NCBI RefSeq assembly: GCF_002834145.1
Contig: NZ_PHNT01000015.1
Span: forward strand, 1-64,000
Reading direction: 5' to 3'
Length of the DNA stretch: 64,000 nt
Source: Roseovarius salinarum
GTDB lineage: Bacteria; Pseudomonadota; Alphaproteobacteria; Rhodobacterales; Rhodobacteraceae
Shown here: one piece after another, positions 23,583 through 31,462 of the stretch
How positions within the stretch are numbered: position 1 is the stretch's first letter
How the letters are laid out: every line of letters starts with the position of its first letter
Program-made: the position numbers and the translations under genes
The notes under the pieces: model-generated
The model's input: the letters and a program-made list of their open reading frames with translations, nothing else
The model's database searches: none
What the model was told of the DNA's origin: nothing

Positions 23583-24010
23583 GCCGCCCGTCTGACGCGG
23601 CCACGCCGTCGCCGGGGGGTATCGCCCGCGCGGGGCCGCCGGCGGTGAGCGGCAGGCGGAACACGTCCTCGGGAGTGAGCCCGCGCTCTTCCAGCACGGC
23701 CAGGAACTCCGGGCGGAATTGGCGAAGCCCGGCACGACAGGCATGCCCGAATCTGCCGTCGGCACAGCTGTTGACCACGGTCCGCGAGGCTCCGGACCGG
23801 CACGAGGCCGGCCTGCCCCGGCGCCAGCGGCCGGGTTGAACCAAGACCCGCACCCGGCAAAAGGTAAACAGTTCAATGATACAACCTCCATTTATTTGAT
23901 AAACGGAAACAATTGCTGGAAAAATATTGATAATTTTTTCGAATCGCGAAGAATGAAGAGGTTTTTGGAATTCTGTTCAACATTCATCTGGCACAGGGGG
24001 GCGTGCCGCA
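23583..24010. other. Gene-poor gap ending in an AT-rich leader
   Basis: The first 270 bases are GC-rich. A minus-strand frame at 23566-23853 contains a protein-like stretch (CADGRFGHACRAGLRQFRPE, then FLAVLEERGLTPEDVFRLPL) that may be a remnant of a lost gene; I do not recognise the family. From about 23865 to 23995 the DNA becomes markedly AT-rich (TTTATTTGATAAAC, AAAAATATTGATAATTTTTT), unlike its surroundings, and should carry the promoter of the penicillin-binding protein gene. Confidence 0.45.
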
Positions 24011-26761
24011 TTGTCCGATTGCCGCCATCAACATCTTTTCGAGCTTCTGAAGGACCGCGACGACCTTTCGGACGGCCTTGAGGAACCCGCTGAGGGGATC
24101 GGTGGCGCGCGTCCGGCCCCGGTCGATACAAGTGATGCTGTCCCGCGCAACGGCACGCGACGCCGCAGCGTTGCCGCGCGTTTTGCGTCGGTGTTCGTTT
24201 TGCTGAGCGCGGCGCTTCTGAACTCCGCTCTGGTCACCACCGTCATGGTGTTCTTCGTGGTGGTTTTCCTGTTCGCACGGGATTTGCCCGAACATGATGC
24301 GCTGCTGAACTACAAACCCGCCGAGATCACGCAGATCTATTCGGTCGACGGCGTGCTTCTGGATGAATTCGCGACGCAACGGCGCATTTTCACACCGATC
24401 GATGACATTCCCGAAGTCGTCAAGAACGCGTTCATTTCGGCCGAAGACAAGAATTTCCTCGAGCACAGCGGCTATGACCTTCGCGCGATCGGCATCGCCC
24501 TCGTCGATGCGCTCCGAACCGGCGACGAGATGCGCGGCGCTTCGACGATCACACAGCAGGTTCTCAAGAACTTTCTCCTTGCCGACGATCCGCCCCTCGA
24601 TCGCAAGGTGAAGGAGTTCATCCTGGCCAATCGGATCGAGACGGCGCTGGGCAAGGACAGGATCCTGGAACTCTACCTCAACGAGATCTTCCTGGGACAG
24701 GATTCCTATGGTGTCACCGCGGCCGCCCGCACCTATTTCAACAAGTCCCTCGAAGAGCTCGAGTTGCGCGAGGCCGCCGTGCTTGCCGCCTTGCCCAAAG
24801 CGCCCTCGAAAATGCACCCCGTCGACGACATGGCGCGCCTGCGGGCACGCCGCAACTACGTGCTGCGGGAAATGCACGAAAACGGCTTCATCACGCAAGA
24901 CGTCTACAACGCGGAAATCTGGGCGCCGCTGGAAACCGTGCAGAGCGGTGATATCCCGGGTTTTGCCGCGGCGTTGCCGCCGAGAAGCTATTTCACCGAC
25001 GAGATCCGGCGCCAGCTGACGGAGACCCTCGGAGAGGAAAGGTTCAAGTCCGGCGGGCTTACCATCCGGGCGTCCGTCGACCCCGAAATGCAGAGAACCG
25101 CGGCGCAGGCGTTGCGGCGCGGGCTCGAAAGCTACGACCGGAAACGGGGGGTGTGGCGACCGACCGGGCAGCGGGTCGCCGCCGCCGACCTTGCGAGCGA
25201 ACCGGCCTGGCGGGCCGCGCTGTCCGACATCCCCGTTGCGAGGGACATTGATCTCGATGGCCGCTGGCGACCCGCCGTCGTGCTTTCCCTGGACGGTTAC
25301 CGCGCGCGCATCGGCATCGAAGGAGTCGAGGCAGCACCGGGCGGCCATTGGATCAACCTTCGCGCGGCGCCATGGAGACGGAGGCAGGACACCGACGGAA
25401 CCGTCGGTCGACGCGCCCGAAGCGCGCGTGACCTGCTGCGCGACGGCGAGGTCGTTCACGTCCGGGCCGAAACGAGCGGAGACGGGAATTTCGTCCGCTG
25501 GTCGCTTCGACAGGTCCCCGAGATCCAGGGCGGCTTCATGGCGATGGAGGTGAACACCGGTCGGGTGATCGCCATGCATGGCGGTTTTTCCTACCAGCAC
25601 TCGCCGTTCAATCGCGCGACACAGGCGATGCGGCAGCCCGGATCCGTCTTCAAGCCCTTCGTCTATGCCGCCGCCCTGGCACGCGGGTATGACCCGACGA
25701 GCAGGGTGCTCGACGCCCCGCTCGAGATAGAAACGCCGAACGGCACCTGGCGCCCGAAGAACGCGTCCGGGGGTTTCCTCGGGCACACGACGCTCCGGAC
25801 CGGCCTCGAACGGTCACGCAATGTCATGGCCGTTCGCCTCGCCCGGCAGATCGGTCTCGATCCCATCGCCGAATTGGCCGGGCGCCTGGGCATCTATGAT
25901 CCCATGACCCCGCATCTTGCCAACGTCCTCGGATCCCAGGAAACCACGCTGGCCAAACTGGTGGCTGCCTTCGCGAAAATCGCCAACGGCGGGCGCGACG
26001 TGCACCCAACGATGGTGGACGCGGTCCTGGACCGCACGGGCACGCCGCTGTTGCAGGACGAAGGAACGGCACGCACTTCCGAGCCTTCGGGTTTCTCCGG
26101 GGGCACACGGGTTCTCGATGCGGTCACCGCCTATCAACTGACGTCCATGATGCGCGGCGTCGTGGAACGCGGAACCGCGAGTCGGGCGGTCTCGCTTCCG
26201 GTTCCCGCCGCCGGGAAAACGGGAACGACGAACGCCTCCAGGGACGTCTGGTTCGTCGGTTTCACCTCTACGGTCGTGGCGGGTTGCTACATGGGGTTCG
26301 ATGACCCGAGGCCACTTGGCCCGGGCGCCTATGGCGGAACCATGTGCGCCCCGGTTTTCCAGGAATTCATGTCGAAAGCCGTCAGGACATACGGGGGCGA
26401 GGACTTCGAGGTGCCGGAGGGCGGATATGTGGTGAAGTTCAACAGGCACACCGGCGCGCGCCTGCACGACGGAGCATCCGGCCCCCATGTCGTGTCCGAG
26501 TTCATCCGTCGCGGCGAAGAGCCTGATAACGGCGGTATCGCCTCTGCAACTCCGGTCCGGATTGACGGGTCGACCAACCGGGTAAGCCGCAACCGGTGGA
26601 ACGATGCCGGTTCGGTGCGGGTCGAGCGGCCAGCCTACCCGGGCATCGCGCAAGGCGGGCGGGACCCAAGACCGGCGTCCGGCGCGTTCGGAGCAAGGCC
26701 AGCTTCGGGCACCGGGAGGCAATCGGACCGAAGCCGTTTCTTCGAGCAGCTTGGCCGGTGA
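24011..26761 (+). CDS. Class A penicillin-binding protein (PBP1A-type)
   Basis: 916 residues. The best start is TTG 24011, eight bases after AGGGGGGCG; no ATG lies near the N-terminus. A membrane anchor covers about residues 57-93. The glycosyltransferase domain shows EDKNFLEHSGYD (about 143), RGASTITQQ (about 176) and LYLNEIFLGQDSYGV. The transpeptidase domain shows SVFK (about 545), SRN (about 602) and KTGTT (about 736). It polymerises and cross-links peptidoglycan in the periplasm. A basic, Pro/Gly/Arg-rich tail of about 100 residues follows. The AT-rich leader and non-canonical start suggest it is an additional, possibly acquired, PBP. Confidence 0.9.
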   Translation: MSDCRHQHLFELLKDRDDLSDGLEEPAEGIGGARPAPVDTSDAVPRNGTRRRSVAARFASVFVLLSAALLNSALVTTVMVFFVVVFLFARDLPEHDALLNYKPAEITQIYSVDGVLLDEFATQRRIFTPIDDIPEVVKNAFISAEDKNFLEHSGYDLRAIGIALVDALRTGDEMRGASTITQQVLKNFLLADDPPLDRKVKEFILANRIETALGKDRILELYLNEIFLGQDSYGVTAAARTYFNKSLEELELREAAVLAALPKAPSKMHPVDDMARLRARRNYVLREMHENGFITQDVYNAEIWAPLETVQSGDIPGFAAALPPRSYFTDEIRRQLTETLGEERFKSGGLTIRASVDPEMQRTAAQALRRGLESYDRKRGVWRPTGQRVAAADLASEPAWRAALSDIPVARDIDLDGRWRPAVVLSLDGYRARIGIEGVEAAPGGHWINLRAAPWRRRQDTDGTVGRRARSARDLLRDGEVVHVRAETSGDGNFVRWSLRQVPEIQGGFMAMEVNTGRVIAMHGGFSYQHSPFNRATQAMRQPGSVFKPFVYAAALARGYDPTSRVLDAPLEIETPNGTWRPKNASGGFLGHTTLRTGLERSRNVMAVRLARQIGLDPIAELAGRLGIYDPMTPHLANVLGSQETTLAKLVAAFAKIANGGRDVHPTMVDAVLDRTGTPLLQDEGTARTSEPSGFSGGTRVLDAVTAYQLTSMMRGVVERGTASRAVSLPVPAAGKTGTTNASRDVWFVGFTSTVVAGCYMGFDDPRPLGPGAYGGTMCAPVFQEFMSKAVRTYGGEDFEVPEGGYVVKFNRHTGARLHDGASGPHVVSEFIRRGEEPDNGGIASATPVRIDGSTNRVSRNRWNDAGSVRVERPAYPGIAQGGRDPRPASGAFGARPASGTGRQSDRSRFFEQLGR

Positions 26762-27520
26762 AACATCCGGATCGAGGCGATGGGGCGGATTGCGAGGCAT
26801 CCCGTCGCGACGGCAAACCTGTCCATCACGCCGCGCGCACGCCTTGATGGCGTATCGCCTCAAGGGCGTTTCGGTTGAGCAATCGACGCTCCAACCGCAC
26901 AGGTTGTGGACAAGGTAACAACCGACAACGGATTCCTGCAATCGGCACGCGCGGCCGCAAATGGCCCGGGGCACCCTCTTGGTCCGAAGGGCCGGCGTGA
27001 CGTGCGGCCCCGGCCGTGTGGCCCCCACCCTCATTGACGGCGCCGCGCGTCCTCCTCATCGGCCGTGGCATTGCGGCAAACGCCGGCGCGTCAGGACGGA
27101 GGGGCAGTGGCGCCCCGCCCGTCACGCCCTCGCCTGTTCTTCCCGCTGTCCCCCTCGGCGCGGTAGGGGCTTGCCCCGGCACGGCCCTCGCGGTGGAGAT
27201 CGCTTGGATGCGAACGCGCGCGTTTTCACCGGCTTGATTGCCGGGGCGGAAATTGCGACTTATCGGGCGGCAATTTACTGTCAGAGTCCGCTTCGGCCGC
27301 AAACCGTGATACATTTCCCTTTCCCCGCACGACCCAGGTTCGACCGTCGGCGTATCACGCCCCGGCGGTCTTATGACGTCTGCCGCGGCGTCCCTGCCTG
27401 CCCTCCTTCCCTCGCGGGGCACGCCCCCACGCCGCCACCGGCGCAGGGCGCCACGGCGGGCAGCCCGCCGCGTGACGAAACCGCGCCCCCAGCATCGGCG
27501 CGCCCAGACAGGCGGACACG
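26762..27520. other. Long intergenic stretch with one inverted repeat
   Basis: About 760 bases without a convincing gene on either strand; the open frames are Arg/Pro/Gly-rich and motif-free. The most structured element is the inverted repeat AAATTGC-N13-GCAATTT at 27250-27276, about 250 bases before the AttH-like gene, in the least GC-rich part of the stretch. It could be an operator or an RNA hairpin. No tRNA or known riboswitch pattern is apparent. Confidence 0.4.
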
Positions 27521-28708
27521 ATGCAAAGCGGGCTGATCTGGCGGGACGAGATACCGAGCCTCGCCCCGCGCGCGGACACAGCCATCGAATGGTGGTTCGT
27601 GCAGGGCCGGATTGCCGGGCCGCGGATGGGGCCGCGCCACGTCATGACGGCGCTGTTCCGTATCCATGCCCTCGACGGCAGCGCCCCCTACGGCGCAATG
27701 CTCTTGCAGCACACGGTGGAGGAATCGACCGGGCGCAGCTGGCTGCACAGCCGGGTCACCCCCCATACCCTCACCCATCACCGCCAGATTGCCGGGCGGG
27801 TCGCCATGGGCAGCCTGCCGGCCCCGGCGCGGGGGCTGGCGCTCAGGCAGCATCTGGCCAGGGCGGACGATTGGGCGCGGCGAAGCGGCGTGGTGGTCGA
27901 CGAAGCGAGCCCGCGCTTTCGCGAAACCCCCTTCGGCGTCGACTGGAACGGGTTCGAACTGGCGCGCTCCTCGGGCGGGTTGGACATGCGCGTCGCCGTC
28001 GGCCCGGACGAATTCGCCGGGCTTGCGTTGCGCCCCGAAAGCGCCTGGCTCGACGAACGCAGCGAGCGCCTTCACGACGCTCTCGGTCCCGCCTTCGGGT
28101 ATCAATGCTGCCCGCGCCTGAGCGCGACCGGCACGGCGGGCGATGACCCCGTCACGGGGCAGTTCTGGCTGGACCGGCAATGGGGCCGCTACGAGGGGCT
28201 GCTGCTTGCACCAGCGGGCGGTGGCTACAGGCTTCTGGGATGGGACTGGTTCGGCCTCAACCTGGACGACGGGACCGACCTGATGGCGTTCCAACAGCGC
28301 GATGCCGCCCGCGCACACAACGGCATCTCTTTCGCCGTGGTCTTCAAGGATGGCCGCCCGCAGCTGCGCCGCAGGGTCGACGCGACGCCGTCCCGGTACT
28401 GGACAAGCCCCCGAAGCGGGGCGCGCTACCCCGTCGGCTGGACGCTCGACCTGCCGGAGGAGGGCCTGGCGGGCGAAATCCGGCCGCTTCTCGACGATCA
28501 GGAAATCCCCGTCTACGGCACGACGGCCATCTGGGAGGGCGCGGTCCGCTTCGAGGGAACGACACCGGCCGGTCCCGTCGGCGGCGACGGCCGGCTGGAG
28601 CTTGTCGGCTACGGCACCCCGCTGACGCTCGGCGCGCAACTCGGCCGGTCGCTCAGCCGGCTGGGCACATCCGTCTCGGCGGGGCTCAGGCGCTTGCGGG
28701 CGGGCTGA
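27521..28708 (+). CDS. AttH/CrtC-like (carotenoid 1,2-hydratase-related) protein
   Basis: 395 residues. The lipocalin-like double-domain family signatures are present: AIEWWFVQGRIAG near the N-terminus, QFWLDRQWG in the middle, GWDWFGLNLDDGTDLMAFQQ, and AIWEGAVRFEG near the end. The family includes carotenoid hydratase CrtC and the AttH proteins encoded with FtsX-type ABC transporters. No carotenoid gene is nearby, but a matching ABC permease/ATPase operon lies immediately downstream on the opposite strand, so an AttH-like role in lipid handling is favoured. No clear signal peptide is seen. Substrate unknown. Confidence 0.8.
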   Translation: MQSGLIWRDEIPSLAPRADTAIEWWFVQGRIAGPRMGPRHVMTALFRIHALDGSAPYGAMLLQHTVEESTGRSWLHSRVTPHTLTHHRQIAGRVAMGSLPAPARGLALRQHLARADDWARRSGVVVDEASPRFRETPFGVDWNGFELARSSGGLDMRVAVGPDEFAGLALRPESAWLDERSERLHDALGPAFGYQCCPRLSATGTAGDDPVTGQFWLDRQWGRYEGLLLAPAGGGYRLLGWDWFGLNLDDGTDLMAFQQRDAARAHNGISFAVVFKDGRPQLRRRVDATPSRYWTSPRSGARYPVGWTLDLPEEGLAGEIRPLLDDQEIPVYGTTAIWEGAVRFEGTTPAGPVGGDGRLELVGYGTPLTLGAQLGRSLSRLGTSVSAGLRRLRAG

Positions 28709-28730
28709 GGCCGGCCGCCGGCATCGGTCC

Positions 28731-29840
28731 TTACTTGCCGCGCAGAACCTCGGCCGGCGGGCGCCGCGTGACCGAAAGCGCGGGCAGCAGCGAGCCCACG
28801 ATGCCGACCGCGAGCGACAGCCCGACGCCCTGTGCCAGCAACGCCGCACCGATGCGCGGGGCGACGAAACCCGAGATGTCGGGCCGGGCGGCCACGGCCT
28901 CGGCGGCGAGCACGCCCGCCGCGGCCCCCGCCACGCCCGCGACCATGGCGATCACCGTGCCCTCGATCAGCAGCGCCGAGACGATGCGCCAGCGCGCCCA
29001 GCCGATCGCGGACAGGATCGCGATCTCGCCCCGGCGCGCGGCGACCGCGGTCGACATCGCCGTGAAGATGACAAGCCCCGCGCTGACCAGCGCCACCGTC
29101 GAGATCGCGTAGGCCAGCACCGCGGCGATCCGTGCGAACATGAAATCCGACGCCAGCGTTTCGGCGCGCTCGACGGCCAGGTCGGGAAAGCGTTCGCGTA
29201 TGCGGCCGGCAACCTCGTCGGGCCGATCCGGGTCCGTCCGGACGTTGATCACGGTCGCCTGGCCGTCGCGAAACGTCAGCGCCTGCGCCTGGGTCAACGG
29301 AACATAGGCAAGGCTGCGGGCAAGGACGGTCGGTGCAGTGACGACGCCGGTGATCTCGAACCGGGTCTGGAACAGCCAGACTTCATCGCCCATCGCGAAG
29401 CCGGCACGTTCGGCCAGCGCCTCTCCGACCGCCACCTCGCGGCGATCCGGCCCTGCCGGCAGCCGGCCCTCGACCACCGTCAGGCTCTCCCATGGGAAAC
29501 TGCCCACCGGCCAACCCACCACGCCGACCGACCGGCCATCGTCGAGGCTCGTCAAACGCGAAAGCTCCGGCGCGGTCCGGGTGACACCCTCGATTTCGTC
29601 GATGTCCTCGGCACGGGCGTCGGGCACGATCGAGGAGACGAGATCCAGCGCCCCGGCCTCGGTGACCATAAGGTCGGTGCCACGGTCGACGAGGGTCGAA
29701 AGAAGCGAATGTTCCACCCCCCGCGCCAGCCCGACGAGCGCCACGAAGGACGCGACGGCGATCGTGATCCCCGCAAGCGCGCCCAGGTTGCGGGGCTGCC
29801 AGCCGGACAGGTTGCGAAGCGCCACGCCGAACAGCGTCAT
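28731..29840 (-). CDS. FtsX/LolC-type ABC transporter permease
   Basis: 369 residues. One N-terminal membrane helix (LGALAGITIAVASFVALVGL) is followed by a large periplasmic MacB-PCD-like domain (about 45-235), then three C-terminal helices (LAYAISTVALVSAGLVIFTA; TVIAMVAGVAGAAAGVLAAE; GVGLSLAVGIVGSLLPALSV). Proteins of this plan use ATP to move lipids or lipoproteins, or to drive periplasmic work, rather than import solutes. The start overlaps the ATPase stop by four bases. The convergent AttH-like gene recalls attEFGH-type operons. Confidence 0.88.
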   Translation of the reverse strand: MTLFGVALRNLSGWQPRNLGALAGITIAVASFVALVGLARGVEHSLLSTLVDRGTDLMVTEAGALDLVSSIVPDARAEDIDEIEGVTRTAPELSRLTSLDDGRSVGVVGWPVGSFPWESLTVVEGRLPAGPDRREVAVGEALAERAGFAMGDEVWLFQTRFEITGVVTAPTVLARSLAYVPLTQAQALTFRDGQATVINVRTDPDRPDEVAGRIRERFPDLAVERAETLASDFMFARIAAVLAYAISTVALVSAGLVIFTAMSTAVAARRGEIAILSAIGWARWRIVSALLIEGTVIAMVAGVAGAAAGVLAAEAVAARPDISGFVAPRIGAALLAQGVGLSLAVGIVGSLLPALSVTRRPPAEVLRGK

Positions 29841-30526
29841 TCGGTCTTCTCCGTACCGGAGAAACGGCCACGGCCGTCATGCATCCGGAATTGCAGCGCG
29901 CAGCGCGCGGCGAGCGCGGTGTCATGGGTCACGATCATCAGCGTCAGGCCCTCCGTGCCGTGAAGCGCGAACAACAGGCGCAGGATCTGTTCGGCGTTGA
30001 AGCTGTCCAGCTCGCCGGTCGGCTCGTCCGCCAGCAGGATGGACGGGCGATTGGCCAGGCTGCGCGCGACCGCGATGCGCTGACGTTCCCCGCCCGAGAG
30101 CCCGGCCGGCCGACGGTGTGCGAAGGCGCGCGCGTTCACCCGGTCGAGCAGGTCAAGCGCGCGCTGCCGCTGTTCGCGCGGCGGCAGGTGCGTGCCCTGC
30201 ATCGCGATCTCGACATTTTCCACCGCCGAAAGGCGCCGGAGCAACCAGTCGTCCTGGAACACAAGGCCGATGTGATCGCGGCGGAAGCGTGCCCAGTCGG
30301 CCGGGGTCCGCGGCACCTCTTGACCAATGCGCACCTCTCCGGCCGTGACGGGCAGAAGCCCGGCCAGCGCGTGCAGCAGGGTGGTCTTGCCGCTGCCGCT
30401 GGGCCCCGTGATGGCCACGCTGGCGCCCGCGGGCACGTCGATATCCACGCCCGCAAGCGCCCGTACGGCGCCGCGCCGGAACGTCCGTTCGAGGCCGCGC
30501 GCCCGGATCGCCAGCGTTTCCGTCAT
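29837..30526 (-). CDS. LolD/MacB-type ABC transporter ATPase
   Basis: 229 residues from ATG 30526. Walker A is GPSGSGKT, the Q-loop is VFQDDWLLRRL, the signature is LSGGERQRIAVARSLA, Walker B is SILLADEPTGELD, and the switch is IVTHD. The ADEPTGELD form is typical of LolD/MacB/FtsE ATPases that work with FtsX-fold permeases. It overlaps the MlaC-like gene upstream and the permease downstream by four bases each, so the three act as one unit. Confidence 0.9.
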   Translation of the reverse strand: MTETLAIRARGLERTFRRGAVRALAGVDIDVPAGASVAITGPSGSGKTTLLHALAGLLPVTAGEVRIGQEVPRTPADWARFRRDHIGLVFQDDWLLRRLSAVENVEIAMQGTHLPPREQRQRALDLLDRVNARAFAHRRPAGLSGGERQRIAVARSLANRPSILLADEPTGELDSFNAEQILRLLFALHGTEGLTLMIVTHDTALAARCALQFRMHDGRGRFSGTEKTE

Positions 30527-31116
30527 GGCCGCGCCAGCCGCCCGGAACGGAGATGCGCGATCAATCCCTCCAGCCCCTCCTGCGCCAGAACCGCCGCGAA
30601 CTCGCGCCGGTGGTGCGCGGACATGCGGATGCCGTCGACCTCCACGTCGCAGACGCGCAACGCAGGAGGCGGGCAGAGGATCCACGCGCTGGTCCTGGTG
30701 CGCTTTTCGCTTTGCGTCCGCAACAGGACGATCCGCGTGTCGGCACGCTGCCGGACGGCGCGCACCCGCGATGTCGTCGGCCCGAACCGCTGAACCGCCC
30801 GCTCGAACCCGATGGCAAGGTGGTGGCGGAATGCGTCGCCGTAGCGCGCCCGGTCCGAGGGCGTCGGCCTGACATCGCGCGGCAATGCCGCGGCGGCCAT
30901 CGCATCCAGCGCGAAGATCCGGGTCGCAAGCTTCCTGAAGCGGCGCATGCGCGCGTCGGGTGCGAGGTCGGCCTTCGCCGACAGGGCGTCGAGCGCCCGA
31001 ACCGCATCCGACGCCCAGTCCGCGAGCGACGGATCCTCGGCCCGGCCGGCGGCCGGCCGGATCGAAAGCAGTGCAGCCAGGCAAACGATCGCGAGGGCCC
31101 TGCAGAATTTTCGCAC
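30523..31116 (-). CDS. MlaC-like periplasmic phospholipid-binding protein
   Basis: 197 residues from GTG 31116, with GGAAAGGGTGGAAAC upstream; this gives a signal peptide (RKFCRALAIVCLAALLSI). The mature protein follows the MlaC/Ttg2D pattern: FRKLATRIFALDAMAAAALP, then DRARYGDAFRHHLAIGFERA, and near the end RVCDVEVDGIRMSAHHRREF with EGLEGLIAHLRSG. Such proteins ferry phospholipids across the periplasm. It is unusual here as first gene of an operon with an FtsX/LolD-type transporter instead of MlaFEDB. The ligand is inferred from fold only. Confidence 0.78.
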   Translation of the reverse strand: MRKFCRALAIVCLAALLSIRPAAGRAEDPSLADWASDAVRALDALSAKADLAPDARMRRFRKLATRIFALDAMAAAALPRDVRPTPSDRARYGDAFRHHLAIGFERAVQRFGPTTSRVRAVRQRADTRIVLLRTQSEKRTRTSAWILCPPPALRVCDVEVDGIRMSAHHRREFAAVLAQEGLEGLIAHLRSGRLARP

Positions 31117-31462
31117 GTTTCCACCCTTTCCACGGCGCTGCCACGGTTGGATCCTTATCCGCCAACTGTGCGGCGGGATCAACACGGGGCGTCCGGATTC
31201 GGACCGGGTCGTGTTCGCCATCTCCGGGCAGGCCCGGCCCGGGGACCGAAGGTGGTGCGAAAGCGCCGTTCGCGCCCCCGCGTTACCCGAAGGTCGAGAC
31301 GAGTCGCCCCGCCAGCGATGGAGGCGATGGTGCGCGGGTCGCAGCCGCGTTACACTCGGCTGGCAGGAAAGCGGCGGCGTTGCCTGACGCGCCGGTGGGC
31401 AAGCCCGGGACGCGGCCGCGCGGCGGCCGTGGCAACAGGCGGGCCATTTCAGGGGGCGGAGC
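31117..31462. other. Divergent intergenic region between MlaC-like operon and P-type ATPase
   Basis: 346 bases expected to hold two promoters. The segment next to the MlaC-like gene has GTTGG-N11-CCAAC (31146-31166) in less GC-rich sequence, a weak candidate operator. No gene is supported. Confidence 0.35.

Noticed and set aside
23566..23853. Minus-strand 95-codon frame after the P450 gene
   Set aside because: It overlaps the P450 stop and has no RBS or start context. The protein-like middle part may be a remnant, so it is noted in the gap description but not called as a gene.
27296..27360. T-loop-like GGTTCGACC suggesting a tRNA
   Set aside because: The flanking bases do not pair as a T-arm and no acceptor or anticodon arm can be drawn around it.
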